NCBI RefSeq assembly: GCF_037996645.1
Contig: NZ_JBBMXV010000007.1
Span: 32,973 to 96,972 of the forward strand
From: Halalkalicoccus tibetensis
GTDB taxonomy: Archaea > Halobacteriota > Halobacteria > Halobacteriales > Halalkalicoccaceae
Direction of reading: 5' to 3'
DNA length: 64,000 nt
Below, in pieces: positions 27,965 through 36,940 of the stretch. Under the pieces are notes generated by a model. That model saw only the letters and a program-made list of their open reading frames with translations. It ran no database searches and had not been told where the DNA came from. The translations under genes were made by a program, and so were the position numbers. Position 1 is the stretch's first letter. Each line of letters starts with the position of its first letter.

Positions 27965-28333
27965 TCACTCCTCAGGCTGACTGAGTTCATCGTGCCGCAC
28001 GCGAGCAGCCCACTGAGCGAGTAGGGGCTGATCGAGACAGCGTATGAGTTCATGCCGAGGATCACAATCAACGGTTCCGACGTCACTGAGGACCGGGAGA
28101 TGCCACTGATAGAGGTCCGCTGCAACGTTCTGGTAGAGTTCTCGAGTGAGTGACTCTCGGAGTATGGCGGCTTCGAGAGTTGCGACATCCTCGACTAGCG
28201 TCTCGAACTCGATGGGATTCTCTGAGGAGTCAAGCAGCGAATACAGCGCAAACCGTCGTCGCTTGTTGGCTAAGAGTTCGAATACCGTGTCGAGTGAGAG
28301 AGATGAGTGTTGTTTCGTTGATCCATGTGCCAT
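27965..28333 (-). CDS. DUF7344-like HTH protein
   Basis: A 122-residue protein with the haloarchaeal signature LSLDTVFELLANKRRRFALYSLLD (residues 11-34), followed by a second helical pair and ADLYQWHLPVLSDVGTVDCDPRHELIRC, which form a winged helix. These small DNA-binding proteins are abundant in haloarchaea; targets are unknown. It is convergent with the gene at 27349. Confidence 0.8.
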   Translation of the reverse strand: MAHGSTKQHSSLSLDTVFELLANKRRRFALYSLLDSSENPIEFETLVEDVATLEAAILRESLTRELYQNVAADLYQWHLPVLSDVGTVDCDPRHELIRCLDQPLLAQWAARVRHDELSQPEE

Positions 28334-28391
28334 TGGCAGGCCTACGATAATTCGCGGATATAACTCTGTTGTATCATGATTATGAGTAGAA

Positions 28392-28478
28392 TCAGTATCG
28401 TCGCTCCTCGAAGAGGTCGACTGTCCGTTCTGCAGTCATCCGGCAGAGTTCTTCGGCCTGTGCGGGATCTAAACGGAC
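28392..28478 (-). pseudogene. Truncated copy of the 29909 gene tail
   Basis: Codes for 28 residues (VRLDPAQAEELCRMTAERTV, then DLFEERRY) that match the end of the protein at 29909-30118 with two changes. Everything upstream is lost. The two copies flank the ABC relic and PAP2 gene as direct repeats. Confidence 0.7.
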
Positions 28479-28719
28479 GGGACTTGTGATCTGCTTCTTT
28501 TCTCCAATAGGAGTGATTCTCTTCAAGGAATTCGTCCCACCTCAGCTGTGAGCATTTCATCTCGCACACGGGGTGGGTGGGTCAAGAAAATCAGGTAGTG
28601 TTTTCCGGTTGACCGTCCCCCCACTGTGAATACGGTCAAGAGCTATCATAGTGTCCATTTCATCCGCTTGCTCTCTACCTTCCATAGATTCATCTTGCAC
28701 ACAGGGTGTGACGGTAGTA

Positions 28720-28818
28720 ATGGAACAGGTCGAAGCAGTCTGTGACAGTGTAACAATCAGTAATCGGGGAACTCTCGTCGCTGTTGATACCATCGATGGG
28801 CTTCGCGATGCAACTTAA
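28720..28818 (+). pseudogene. ABC ATPase C-terminal relic
   Basis: A 32-codon frame, MEQVEAVCDSVTISNRG then TLVAVDTIDGLRDAT, matches the region after the H-loop of drug-efflux ABC ATPases. The nucleotide-binding part is missing, so this is a fragment. Bases 28479-28719 show nothing else. Confidence 0.65.
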
Positions 28819-28871
28819 TACGAAACCATTACTGTGTAGCTGTCGTAGCTGGAGCCGGACTCAAACTAATT

Positions 28872-29735
28872 ATGAGCCGTGGCATCGGTGAAGTCGAGGC
28901 AGTTCGGGATGCGGTCCCCGAGCACCTTTTTCCGATCGCCGAGCTCGTCACTCGATTCGGGGACGTCTCGACGCTCGTAGCCGTGACGATCGCCGCGGCC
29001 CTCGTGCTTGACCGGGACCGGGGATTGTCCTTGTTCGGTACCGTGATCGGTGGGTTCGCGCTACTAACGGGCCTCAAGGCGGCTTTCGGACTCCCGCGAC
29101 CGCCGACTGAGCTACACCTAATTGCCACCGAGACGACTGGTTTTCCGAGCGGGCATGCCCTCGGCGCGACACTCGTCTATGGTGGGTTGGTATGTCTCGT
29201 CCGGCTCGGGACCAAACGGACGCGGTTCGCGGCAGCCGGCGTCAGTATCGTGCTGATCTCGCTTTCGCGTCTCGTTCTCGGTGTCCACTACCTCATCGAC
29301 TCGATCGCCGGAGTGCTGATCGCAGGCGGATATCTGTGGATACTGAAACGGTACATGAAGTACGATCCACGATCGACCCTCCGTATCGGGGCCGGGCTTG
29401 GAATCATCGCACTTTTGACCGGAGTCGTCTTTGGACCGACCCTACAGACTGCCTGCACCGGAGCGATCTGTTTCGATACGCATACCGCTCAGGTGGCGAT
29501 GGCGGGAGTCGGTGCCGCTGGGGCTTGGGCGCTCGGGCAAACGTATGGGCTCCAACCGGTCGGGTTCGGGATTCTTGCACTCGGGGGTCTCTTCGGCGGG
29601 ATTGTGATCCCGATCGACCTGGGACTACTCTCCAACCTCGTTGCGACAGCGCTGGGCGCAGGCGCGGTCGTGATCGCTATCGAGTACGGTAGTATCCACC
29701 GAGGAATGGTGTCCTTACACCGATGGCTGACGTAG
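28872..29735 (+). CDS. PAP2 family membrane phosphatase
   Basis: A 287-residue membrane protein. The three phosphatase motifs are present: K69 to R76-P77 (KAAFGLPRP), PSGH at 92-95 and S132-R133 with GVH and D143 (SRLVLGVHYLID). About eight hydrophobic segments follow the family layout, including a C-terminal extension of four segments. It probably dephosphorylates polyprenyl or lipid diphosphates at the membrane. It starts 53 bp after an ABC ATPase fragment. Confidence 0.9.
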   Translation: MSRGIGEVEAVRDAVPEHLFPIAELVTRFGDVSTLVAVTIAAALVLDRDRGLSLFGTVIGGFALLTGLKAAFGLPRPPTELHLIATETTGFPSGHALGATLVYGGLVCLVRLGTKRTRFAAAGVSIVLISLSRLVLGVHYLIDSIAGVLIAGGYLWILKRYMKYDPRSTLRIGAGLGIIALLTGVVFGPTLQTACTGAICFDTHTAQVAMAGVGAAGAWALGQTYGLQPVGFGILALGGLFGGIVIPIDLGLLSNLVATALGAGAVVIAIEYGSIHRGMVSLHRWLT

Positions 29736-29908
29736 CCCTCTTATCCAACCTTGTCTTCCCGTTGAAGACCTATCCGAAGTGGATAGGTGAAACGACAGCA
29801 CTAACCAGTAGCGATCGGTTGGAATGGATCGCCAGTACGTGTTATCGTTTCACACGACTTAATCCCTCTGCAGGATCGGGCCTCTCAGCTCGTACTAGAA
29901 TTTGGAAT

Positions 29909-30118
29909 TCAGTATCGTCGCTCCTCAAAGAGGTCGACTGTCCGTTCTGCGATCATCCGGGAGAGTTCTTCGGCCTGTGCGGGATCTAAACGGACGGACT
30001 CCTGGTCGTTCTCTTCAAGCAATCCGACGAGATATGCGCCCCATGGGACAGCGCCTCGTTCTTCGTCAAGACGCTCCTTGTCGGCACGATCGAGCGTAAT
30101 GGTAGTCTGGTCGCCCAT
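29909..30118 (-). CDS. Antitoxin-like small protein
   Basis: A 69-residue protein, MGDQTTITLDRADKERLDEE at the N-terminus resembling ribbon-helix-helix or VapB-like DNA-binding proteins, with an acidic helical tail. A PIN-domain relic lies next to it on the opposite strand, so it may be the antitoxin of a broken pair. Its tail is duplicated at 28392-28478. Bases 29736-29908 hold nothing recognisable. Confidence 0.65.
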   Translation of the reverse strand: MGDQTTITLDRADKERLDEERGAVPWGAYLVGLLEENDQESVRLDPAQAEELSRMIAERTVDLFEERRY

Positions 30119-30199
30119 ACAATTGTTCTCAATTGTAGCGATATAACGTTGTCTGTTCGATAGGATGAAGACCTCACACATCGCTTCCCGGGTAATAAG

Positions 30200-30635
30200 A
30201 TGGTACTAATTGCAGATGAGAGCGCTACTCAGACCGGAACAATTCTTGCAGCTGCTAGCGATGCAACTATCTTGGTTACTTGACACACACGACATCGTCC
30301 TCCCCGAGCAGGTTGCCAACGAACTCACTGACACGGCCTCCTACGACGATGCCTCGGGGAAAGCGGCATAGACCGTCCTTGACCGGCAGGCTGCGTTCAA
30401 CGTTCACAGTGTTGAATTCGACGAAACGTTTCCGCTCGATGATGGCAAGAACGCAGCAGTCACGCTGGCGAACACGATAGCGGCAGTCCAACTGTTCTGT
30501 GACGAGTTCAATCGACTAGCGTTGGTGCATGCATCCTTAGTAGATACGCGCTTGGTAACGACACCGATCGTTCTCACGACACTTGTGCGAAACGACGTGC
30601 TTGCGGTACTCTATAATTTCTCGTTTTTATGTTGA
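30200..30635 (+). pseudogene. PIN-domain protein relic
   Basis: The start MVLIADESA is followed by a frame change near 30280, then LLDTHDIVLPEQVANELTDT, an in-frame stop at about 30369 and DGKNAAVTLANTIAAVQLF and FNRLALVHASLVDTRLVTTP. This is a PIN-type protein with Asp and Glu ligands, broken by a stop and a frameshift. Its end runs straight into an unrelated fragment at about 30615. Confidence 0.65.
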
Positions 30636-30837
30636 GTACACGGGGAAATTTGGAGGTACAGCTGCTGTAAACGCAACGGCGACAGTTCTCGATGAGACGC
30701 ACTTGCTATATGATGGGATCGATTCGACGCAGAAAGCGAATACCGTTCCCGATTCGGGTACTGACGCAATCGTTGTCGGCGATTGCTTTCACAAGGATCG
30801 CGAAGCGTACTGTCTGACGACTCGTATCGATCTGTGA
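30613..30837 (+). pseudogene. Fragment resembling GGGP synthase (PcrB family)
   Basis: About 72 residues, RFYVEYTGKFGG to IVVGDCFHKDRE, parallel the C-terminal part of archaeal geranylgeranylglyceryl phosphate synthases (YVEYSGTFGD ... GGGI ... IVVGD). One glycine of the GGGI loop is missing (LLYDGIDS). The N-terminal two thirds are absent, so it is a relic fused behind the PIN pseudogene. Confidence 0.5.
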
Positions 30838-30850
30838 GTAGAGAACGTCG

Positions 30851-31132
30851 TCATTCCACCTGCACGCCGAGTTCGTCGGCTATCGCTTGCAATTCGTCTT
30901 TGACAAACGACCCACCGCTGGCGGCCTCTTGAGACTCACTCAGTCCAGTCTTCCACCGAATGCCCGCTCGCATCGTCGTCGTTGATGGTCGTGGCCCCTC
31001 GTCGACAGCATATCCCACCTCGTTCGCGATGGCAACGAGTTCCTCTTTGGTGAACGACGCACTCACCTCACGCTCGAAGCGACCGACGGCTGTACGAATC
31101 GCGTTCTGTAGTTCGAGGACAGTTGGACTCAT
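30851..31132 (-). CDS. Hypothetical protein with internal repeat
   Basis: A 93-residue protein; start MSPTVLELQNAIRTAV is chosen over an upstream Met because the extension is hydrophobic and atypical. Two similar segments, ASFTKEELVAIANEVGYAV (about 25-43) and GSFVKDELQAIADELGVQV (about 74-92), suggest an internal duplication of a short helical motif. I do not recognise the family. Confidence 0.6.
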   Translation of the reverse strand: MSPTVLELQNAIRTAVGRFEREVSASFTKEELVAIANEVGYAVDEGPRPSTTTMRAGIRWKTGLSESQEAASGGSFVKDELQAIADELGVQVE

Positions 31133-31509
31133 ATCGAAGTCGACGGCGAATGCATCCGTATAGATTGGGATCACGTTCGATAACTGGTGGCTCACAACCC
31201 GCTAGTTGAGGCTGGTATCAGGCTAGTGAGGGTAACCAGCCTCGGCCATTGGGAGGGTTCTGTATCGGGACCACCAGCTGTGGTACTGATGAAGGAACCG
31301 ATATATCAATTCTTGTGCAACAGTCTCTACTTGGATGGCCACGATCTTGCACAAGGTAGTGTCCGACTGATCATGCCGTGGTGTGAGGTACAATTACGAA
31401 TGGTACCTAGCTCCGAAAGGCTGTTGGGCTGGTTTTCAACAGGGAATCTACGAAAACGGAGCTACAGTGGGAGTTCGCCTACACTACTTAGTTGGAGAAG
31501 CTGTCCGTC
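31133..31509. other. Gap with palindromic repeat copy A
   Basis: No gene recognised. It contains the dispersed element at 31311-31356. Confidence 0.4.
31311..31356. repeat. Dispersed palindromic element, copy A
   Basis: Left arm CTTGTGCAACA and right arm TCTTGCACAAGG face each other across about 22 variable bases. Copies B-G at 35493, 41529, 43185, 46688, 46793 and 60042 have the same arms. This copy has one changed base in each arm. Confidence 0.7.
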
Positions 31510-31677
31510 TCAGAGGTCGCGGGACTGAGCAGTCTTGCGGTCGTTATCTTCAGCGCGTTGAGCTGCATCCTCGAGTAATTCCTCGACTTCCTCGTCGAGT
31601 GTCTCGTAGAAACCCGACGAAACATTGTGGTCATCGAGCGCCTCCTTGACCGCCGACTGAACGATGAGGTCTGCCAT
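31510..31677 (-). CDS. DUF1931/histone-fold-like small protein
   Basis: A 55-residue protein, MADLIVQSAVKEALDDHNVS to QSRDL, matching the small haloarchaeal DUF1931 family. The pattern of one amphipathic helix, a Glu-rich helix (YETLDEEVEELLEDAAQRAE) and a terminal R-x-(T)-x-x-x-RDL resembles a histone fold. It stands alone. A DNA-binding or structural role is inferred from the fold only. Confidence 0.75.
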   Translation of the reverse strand: MADLIVQSAVKEALDDHNVSSGFYETLDEEVEELLEDAAQRAEDNDRKTAQSRDL

Positions 31678-32058
31678 CGGCTGCCTTTATAGAGGATACT
31701 ACTGTAGGATTTCTGCTTGTTATAAAATGAAGAGAGGTCAGTAGAACAGTCTCGGGGGAATATGGAATGAGTGGAGCTGCCCACTCAACACTGGCAGTAC
31801 GCGTCCCCCACCATCGACATCGAGAGTATCTAGTGATTGGATTGCCCGATGCCGGAGGTGTGAAGCGGATCAGTATCAAGATGAATTACAAGCTGATGCG
31901 CGCGATCATAAACTACTTCTCGACACGGATAACTCCTGCATAGAAAATCAAAGCTGCACGGATATGTCTATTACCTTATCATCGTAATACCGATCAGCGT
32001 CAGATAGCCAGACTTGTCTACAAATTCGCTTCCAAAACCGTTTGACTGTGATCATCAC
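31678..32058. other. Gap without recognisable gene
   Basis: 381 bp in which I see no gene, RNA or repeat. Confidence 0.4.
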
Positions 32059-32310
32059 TCATCTCTCGACTAACTCTGTATTCGTTGATCCACAGGAGGG
32101 ACACGGCTGTGTTTGTCGGTCCGTTCCCGTTACTCCACAGTGACGACACCGGTCCGTCTCCAAGCCTGTGAACCGCGCCGCGCATAGCGGACAGATCTTC
32201 TGTTGAGCTTTGAAAGATCGTCCGCAGGCTGGGCAGTAGTACGTACCGTGTCTCGGCCGTCGTTGGGACCGGTGCGTCATGAGCCTTTTTACCGTGTTAA
32301 CTACACCCAT
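32059..32310 (-). CDS. Zinc-ribbon protein
   Basis: An 83-residue protein; start MGVVNTVKRLMTHRSQ is chosen over a Met 11 codons upstream. It has four CxxC pairs (CPAC, CPLC, CRHC, CPSC), so it can form two zinc ribbons, after a basic N-terminus. Such proteins in haloarchaea are of unknown function; nucleic-acid or protein binding is likely. Confidence 0.7.
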   Translation of the reverse strand: MGVVNTVKRLMTHRSQRRPRHGTYYCPACGRSFKAQQKICPLCAARFTGLETDRCRHCGVTGTDRQTQPCPSCGSTNTELVER

Positions 32311-32429
32311 GTCTGAGAGTAGATTCCGAGGACTGATAAGCACTCTGTGCGCCCGTCAGAATGGGGAAAGCCGCTTCTTTCCCTGCGAAAGACGTCTACT
32401 TAGACAAAAATAGCTGGAGAAGAGCCGGG

Positions 32430-32860
32430 AAGTTGCTGATCGTCTGACCCTCTCGATCGGAGGAATGCTCACAAAGAACGAAGTTACGGTCAGGCTGGCG
32501 TGAAGGGGATAATGCTTGAGTCTCTTTCCAGACGCGGTTCCAATACCGGCGAAGCTGTCGGCGGGTTTCATCAACGAGGCGAGATAGGAGGCCCCCGGAT
32601 TGGCTTTCTGGATCTCACTCGGCAAGTAGAGCTCGCCGAGGTCGGCATCCAAGTTGAGATATTCCCAGTTGAGCGCGACGAGTTCACTAACGTGGAGCCC
32701 AATGTCTGCGAGGAGAACGATGAGTGTCTCATTCCGATCTTGGAGGTAGGTTGCGAATGATTCAGAGGAGCAGGCATCGCGGATGTGTTCGATCTGTTTT
32801 GGAGGAAGCCAGGTTTTGGCTTGTTTCTGAGTTGCCGAATTTTGCGAGCCGATTTCGATG
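32430..32860 (-). pseudogene. Tyrosine recombinase/integrase relic
   Basis: The frame to about 32583 encodes KTWLPPKQIEHIRDACSSES and NETLIVLLADIGLHVSELVAL, then ELYLPSEIQKANPG, which is the N-terminal half of the catalytic domain of a phage-type integrase. The catalytic Arg of GLRVSEL is His here. After a frameshift the sequence continues as LVDETRRQLRRYWNRVWKET and then stops. The remaining catalytic motifs are absent. Confidence 0.7.
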
Positions 32861-33225
32861 ATAGCGATGGTATATAAGCACGACCTTGGAGGAATGTGAT
32901 ATAGCATGTTGAGTTTCCGAGTTTCCGCCAAAGCCGGAAGCTCGGTTGAATGGAACGTACACTCGGTACACAAAATGGAGTTCGATTACGCCAGGCTATA
33001 TTCTTATTCACTACACCTGTCGCCAACTGGTCATCTGGGGGCCATAAGCCCCTCATGATTCTGCTTCAGAACAGCTGCGCACAGGTGTCGACTTCGCTTC
33101 ATCGAGATCAAGAGTACTGCCCGTCTCGATCTTGATCATAAGTACAAGTAGACCGAAACGGGCACAGGCAGGTACGCTGGGGTGAGTCGGGCAGAAGCCA
33201 TGAGAGTCGCCGTTCCAGCGGGAGT
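32861..33225. other. Gap without recognisable gene
   Basis: 365 bp between the integrase relic and a membrane protein gene. No gene or repeat recognised. Confidence 0.35.
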
Positions 33226-34230
33226 TCACTCCTCCCAGTGAATGTCCTCCGACCCACCCGTTTTCCGAAGGGTGAACGGTCCCACCGCAAGCGTCCGCTT
33301 CGCCACAGTCGCGATGCGAAGGATATACGCTAACAGCACGATGAACGGGACGGTCCCAATCGTCACCGAAACACACACTACCAGCACGGCGGTGTTCATG
33401 CCGAATATCATCCCAGGAATGAATCCCGGATCGAAGAACAGAATCATCGTGAAGGAAGCGATGAGCGCTGGGACCGCTGTATAGAGGATCGCATGCGAGA
33501 GATTGATCAACTCCCACTGGAAGTAGAACGTCTTGAAGTGTTCCCGAGCCGGGCCCAGAAACTTCAGGATCTCCAGGAGATCGCCGAACTCGTTCAGAAC
33601 CTCCTCAGAAAGGACGGATCGGTATTCGTTCTGGATGCGGCGACCGGTGTGTATCTTCCGCGAATAGTCATAGTCCAACGCCGCATTGAGCACCTGAAAC
33701 GTCCCGAATTCCGTCCCCTTCAGTTGATTGCTGACCTCAGATGCGTTGTCGGTGATATCATCGAGATACTTCTCAATCTCTTCACAGGCGTCCCCAGCGG
33801 TATCGTCGTCTAGCGTGCTCCGAACCGTCTCCGCCTGCTTCTGGCTCGCTTCGACGAGCGCCCGGAAGAACGTGGCTGGTTCGGTGGGGCTCACGGTCAG
33901 TCCCGCGGCATCTTCGACGTCCTGGCGAAAGTCCATCGCGCCTTTCATCCGATTGCGTTGTTTCCCAAGCGGACCAAGTTCCTGGGCAATCACGAGCTGA
34001 TTGATCCCCAGAATCAGCGTGACGGCGGTGATAACACCGGTGACGAGCGACGAGAACACGAAGTTCACCGACGACTCGGTTTGAAGGATGGTGACCGGAG
34101 CCGGACTGGCGGCGGTGAGCGCGAGGAGCATGGCAAAGAGACCGATCGTCAGGAGTCCAACGATGCTCCAGCGGTTCGCATCGAGGAGGATCCATCTCTT
34201 GAAACGAGTATCGCTTGCTCGCTCCTGCAT
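33226..34230 (-). CDS. Hypothetical four-helix membrane protein
   Basis: A 334-residue protein; start MQERASDTRFKRWILLDANR is chosen because the upstream extension is Arg/Pro-rich. Two hydrophobic segments lie near residues 22-45 and 55-80, a long soluble helical region (about 85-255) follows, and two more segments lie near 262-315. This layout of membrane pairs around a helical domain recurs in haloarchaeal proteins of unknown role. Its neighbour is a UspA gene, 273 bp away. Confidence 0.7.
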   Translation of the reverse strand: MQERASDTRFKRWILLDANRWSIVGLLTIGLFAMLLALTAASPAPVTILQTESSVNFVFSSLVTGVITAVTLILGINQLVIAQELGPLGKQRNRMKGAMDFRQDVEDAAGLTVSPTEPATFFRALVEASQKQAETVRSTLDDDTAGDACEEIEKYLDDITDNASEVSNQLKGTEFGTFQVLNAALDYDYSRKIHTGRRIQNEYRSVLSEEVLNEFGDLLEILKFLGPAREHFKTFYFQWELINLSHAILYTAVPALIASFTMILFFDPGFIPGMIFGMNTAVLVVCVSVTIGTVPFIVLLAYILRIATVAKRTLAVGPFTLRKTGGSEDIHWEE

Positions 34231-34503
34231 CGTATCACCTGGGCCCGGATCATCGTCGGACTGGTCCAGAACAGACACTCTCTCCCGGTCCGGTGGCAGG
34301 ATGCATAGGAGATTCGATTCGCCAAGTGAGAAGCGTTTCGTCGGTTGAGAGTCGAGATTTGGTATCCGACGTACTGGAACCTGTATCACGATATGAGTCT
34401 GGCTCTTGAAGGCTCGGTCGCTGTGAGCAGCAAGGAAGACAAGAACCTGGTCCGGGATTAAGACTTCTCGCAGTTCGTCCCCAGTCGTGCATTCGAACGT
34501 CTC

Positions 34504-35013
34504 TTAATTTATCCCACGTGAGAGTGTGAGCGGTCGATCCTGATCAGTGTCATTAGGTTTTCGAGAGGATTCATCCGTCGGGGTCTGAATCGTTGTTACT
34601 GGAACCGATGACCGCTTCATGATCCCGTCCGGGAGGCTCCCGCGCAAAATGCGTGAGAGAAGCGACTGTTCTTGCGTTCCGATGACGATGCGAGTGATAT
34701 CGTTGGCATCGGCATATGCGCTGATTCGTTCAGCAGGGTGGCCTGAATCGATCGCTGTCTTGAGTATCACGTCGTGGTCAGCGGCATAGTCCGTGGCTTT
34801 TGAGAAGACTCGTTCTGCGGTCTGTCTGCTGGCCTCTCGTTGCTCCTCGATTGCGTCCGGAATGACTGTCTGGCGAATGCTATCGTCTCGTTCAACGATC
34901 GGGCAGACCTGGAGGACCGTGATTTCATGCGAGCCTTCAAGCGTGAGTACGTGATTGAGAGCTGCAATCGTGGGTGGGATACCGTTGATCGGAACGAGAA
35001 TAGAGTTGGCCAT
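34504..35013 (-). CDS. Universal stress protein (UspA family)
   Basis: A 169-residue protein with SILVPINGIPPTIAALNHVL at the N-terminus and the nucleotide-binding segment IVIGTQEQSLLSRILRGSLPDGIM, a version of Gx2Gx9G(S/T). The second glycine of the usual pattern is replaced, so ATP binding is uncertain. A 25-residue polar tail extends beyond the usual length of about 145. Confidence 0.85.
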   Translation of the reverse strand: MANSILVPINGIPPTIAALNHVLTLEGSHEITVLQVCPIVERDDSIRQTVIPDAIEEQREASRQTAERVFSKATDYAADHDVILKTAIDSGHPAERISAYADANDITRIVIGTQEQSLLSRILRGSLPDGIMKRSSVPVTTIQTPTDESSRKPNDTDQDRPLTLSRGIN

Positions 35014-35978
35014 GGTTTGTTATCGGTATCTACTCCAATAATAAGAGGGGGTTGCGATGGCATGGCATGCATACCGGCGAAGACTCAACAGATGAACTGG
35101 GAAAGATCTACGAGGGGCGTCAAGGATCATCCGCAACAACCCGCTCGATCCCGATGACCGTCTCCGAACAGTCTGGTAGCGTGTACTGTGAGCCGAAAAG
35201 AGATGCCCGAAATATCCATCTCACGACTCTCTGTTCTGGTCTCGGGACGTTGCAAGCTCGATCGCCATTACTTCTAGATCTGGCCGGTCGGTGTACCCAC
35301 AGACTCACGTGGGCCCGATTGATACGTCATTTCTGTAGGCTGATTGAAAAAGGTTCGATAGCTCCCGTTGCAGTTCCCGCCCACTCCGAATCTCATATGA
35401 TTGGGTCAAATGAGATGATTCAGTCACATGCGGTATAGCGTCTACAGTTGGCCTACAACCCCCGATACCGAACGAATTCGCCGAGATGCCGCCCTTGTGC
35501 AACATCTCCGTCTAATAATGGCGATCGTTGCACAAGGCAACTGCCAGCGACGAGGAGACGTTCATCATCGGCTCGCGCCTCGAGCTGTCGAGCAGGATGG
35601 CGTGACATACTACAGGTGCGAGAACACCCGTCTGAGCAAGGACCTCGGCTGTTCTTTGAGAATGCTATGCTCCGTGCCAGAACGCATCCCGATCCACCTC
35701 GATCTTACCAGTAGGGATCGTAAGCTGAAGGTGAGCGTTTGACCGAGTTCGGAGCAACTGTCGTCGAGACGAAGACAGAGATCACTTCTCTATACCGAAA
35801 CATGGACCCTCATGTACGATCCCGCAGGAAACGACTTCTGTGCGCAGCCCCCACATCGAGAGGTAGTTTTCACCGAGTAGAGACCATGTTCCGTCTGATC
35901 TGGCTGATCGATGGATCTACGAGGAACGGACCGATGAACGGCCACAGGGTTATCCCGCTCGCGCATCTAAATCAGAAG
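35014..35978. other. Long gap with palindromic repeat copy B
   Basis: 965 bp without an intact gene that I can recognise. A short frame near 35201 reads MPEISISRLSVLVSG and may be a relic of a small DNA-binding protein. Dispersed element copy B lies at 35493-35537. Confidence 0.35.
35493..35537. repeat. Dispersed palindromic element, copy B
   Basis: Arms CCTTGTGCAACA and CGTTGCACAAGG, 45 bp in all, with a centre unlike other copies. Confidence 0.75.
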
Positions 35979-36311
35979 ATGGCAGACAATAAAAACTCGA
36001 GAGACAAGCAAGCGGATGACGAAGAACGACGCCAGCGAGAGCAGGAACTGCAGGAGGCACGTGACCGCGGCGATGAACCCGAACCGATAAACGACGAGTC
36101 CACCGAACAGCTCGGCGACCTCGATGAAGCGCTCGAAACCCACACCTATCCGATGACCACCGACGAGCTCATCAGCGCCCACGGCGACCGTGAGGTCGAA
36201 ACACAGGAGGGGTCGAAATCCGTTGAAGAAGTCCTTGCTCCGGTCAGTAACGAATCGTACGAATCCGCTGACGATGTTCGCAATCGAATACAGGGACTAC
36301 TACATCGCTAA
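35979..36311 (+). CDS. DUF5789 family protein
   Basis: A 110-residue acidic haloarchaeal protein. Start MADNKNSRDKQADDEERRQR opens a charged helix that probably coils (about 1-40). The conserved core reads LETHTYPMTTDELISAHGDREVE and is followed by SVEEVLAPVSNESYESADDVRNRI. Function is unknown. The family usually stands alone, as here. Confidence 0.85.
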   Translation: MADNKNSRDKQADDEERRQREQELQEARDRGDEPEPINDESTEQLGDLDEALETHTYPMTTDELISAHGDREVETQEGSKSVEEVLAPVSNESYESADDVRNRIQGLLHR

Positions 36312-36392
36312 TTGGGTTGCCTTCTCATGCTCTGAGAGACTCCACAGAGAGTACTAGCCACGGTCTGTGATATCGATACAGTATACTGGGTA

Positions 36393-36560
36393 TTAGTGCC
36401 GCCAATCGATGGCGGGCTGAATCGCCGTATTAGGCACGAACGACGTTGGTCGCTCGGGGGCCCTGGAGGCCTGTTCGATGTCTGCACCTTCTTCGAGACC
36501 CGGGCCGCCAACGCCCTCCATGTGGAAGAAAACGTCATCGTCCGCATCCTCAGTGGTGCG
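36393..36560 (-). pseudogene. Cold-shock protein relic
   Basis: The minus strand reads TTEDADDDVFFHMEGVGGPG then LEEGADIEQASRAPERP, the RNP2 region and following loop of the haloarchaeal CspA family. The first beta-strands are out of frame or lost, the EFDI part is deleted, and the end is non-homologous before the stop at 36393. Confidence 0.65.
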
Positions 36561-36688
36561 CCTTCGTATTGGTCTGTTTGTAGGACTTCACGCTTTCAGC
36601 ACGGCTGGACCACCGAGCGAGTCACCTCAACGGCAGGGCAGAGGAAGCTCGAACGGAACGGCTTCAACCGTACTCCACCGCGCGGTCG

Positions 36689-36808
36689 ATGGAAGGGGAA
36701 ATCGAGGAGAGCGAGAAAGGGATGGTGATCAATCCTGACGACGTTGCCGCCGCCAGGATTGAGTCACGTGGCGCGAGCGAGGACGAAATCAACTGTGCGC
36801 TCCGATAG
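36689..36808 (+). CDS. Small ORF, possible gene tail
   Basis: A 39-residue frame, MEGEIEESEKGMVINPDDVA to INCALR, whose in-frame upstream sequence (from about 36650) is also coding-like. It looks like the C-terminus of a larger acidic protein whose start is decayed. I do not recognise the family. Confidence 0.3.
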   Translation: MEGEIEESEKGMVINPDDVAAARIESRGASEDEINCALR

Positions 36809-36940
36809 AACGAATTGAGACCGGGACTGGGATCGACGGCACGGCGAACACGAACATGACCGTCAATCTGAGCACGAGCGAGAATGCCCGATCTGGCGAC
36901 CGTGCGAACCCTTTTCGCAGTGCCTCCCTAAATGTAGGAT

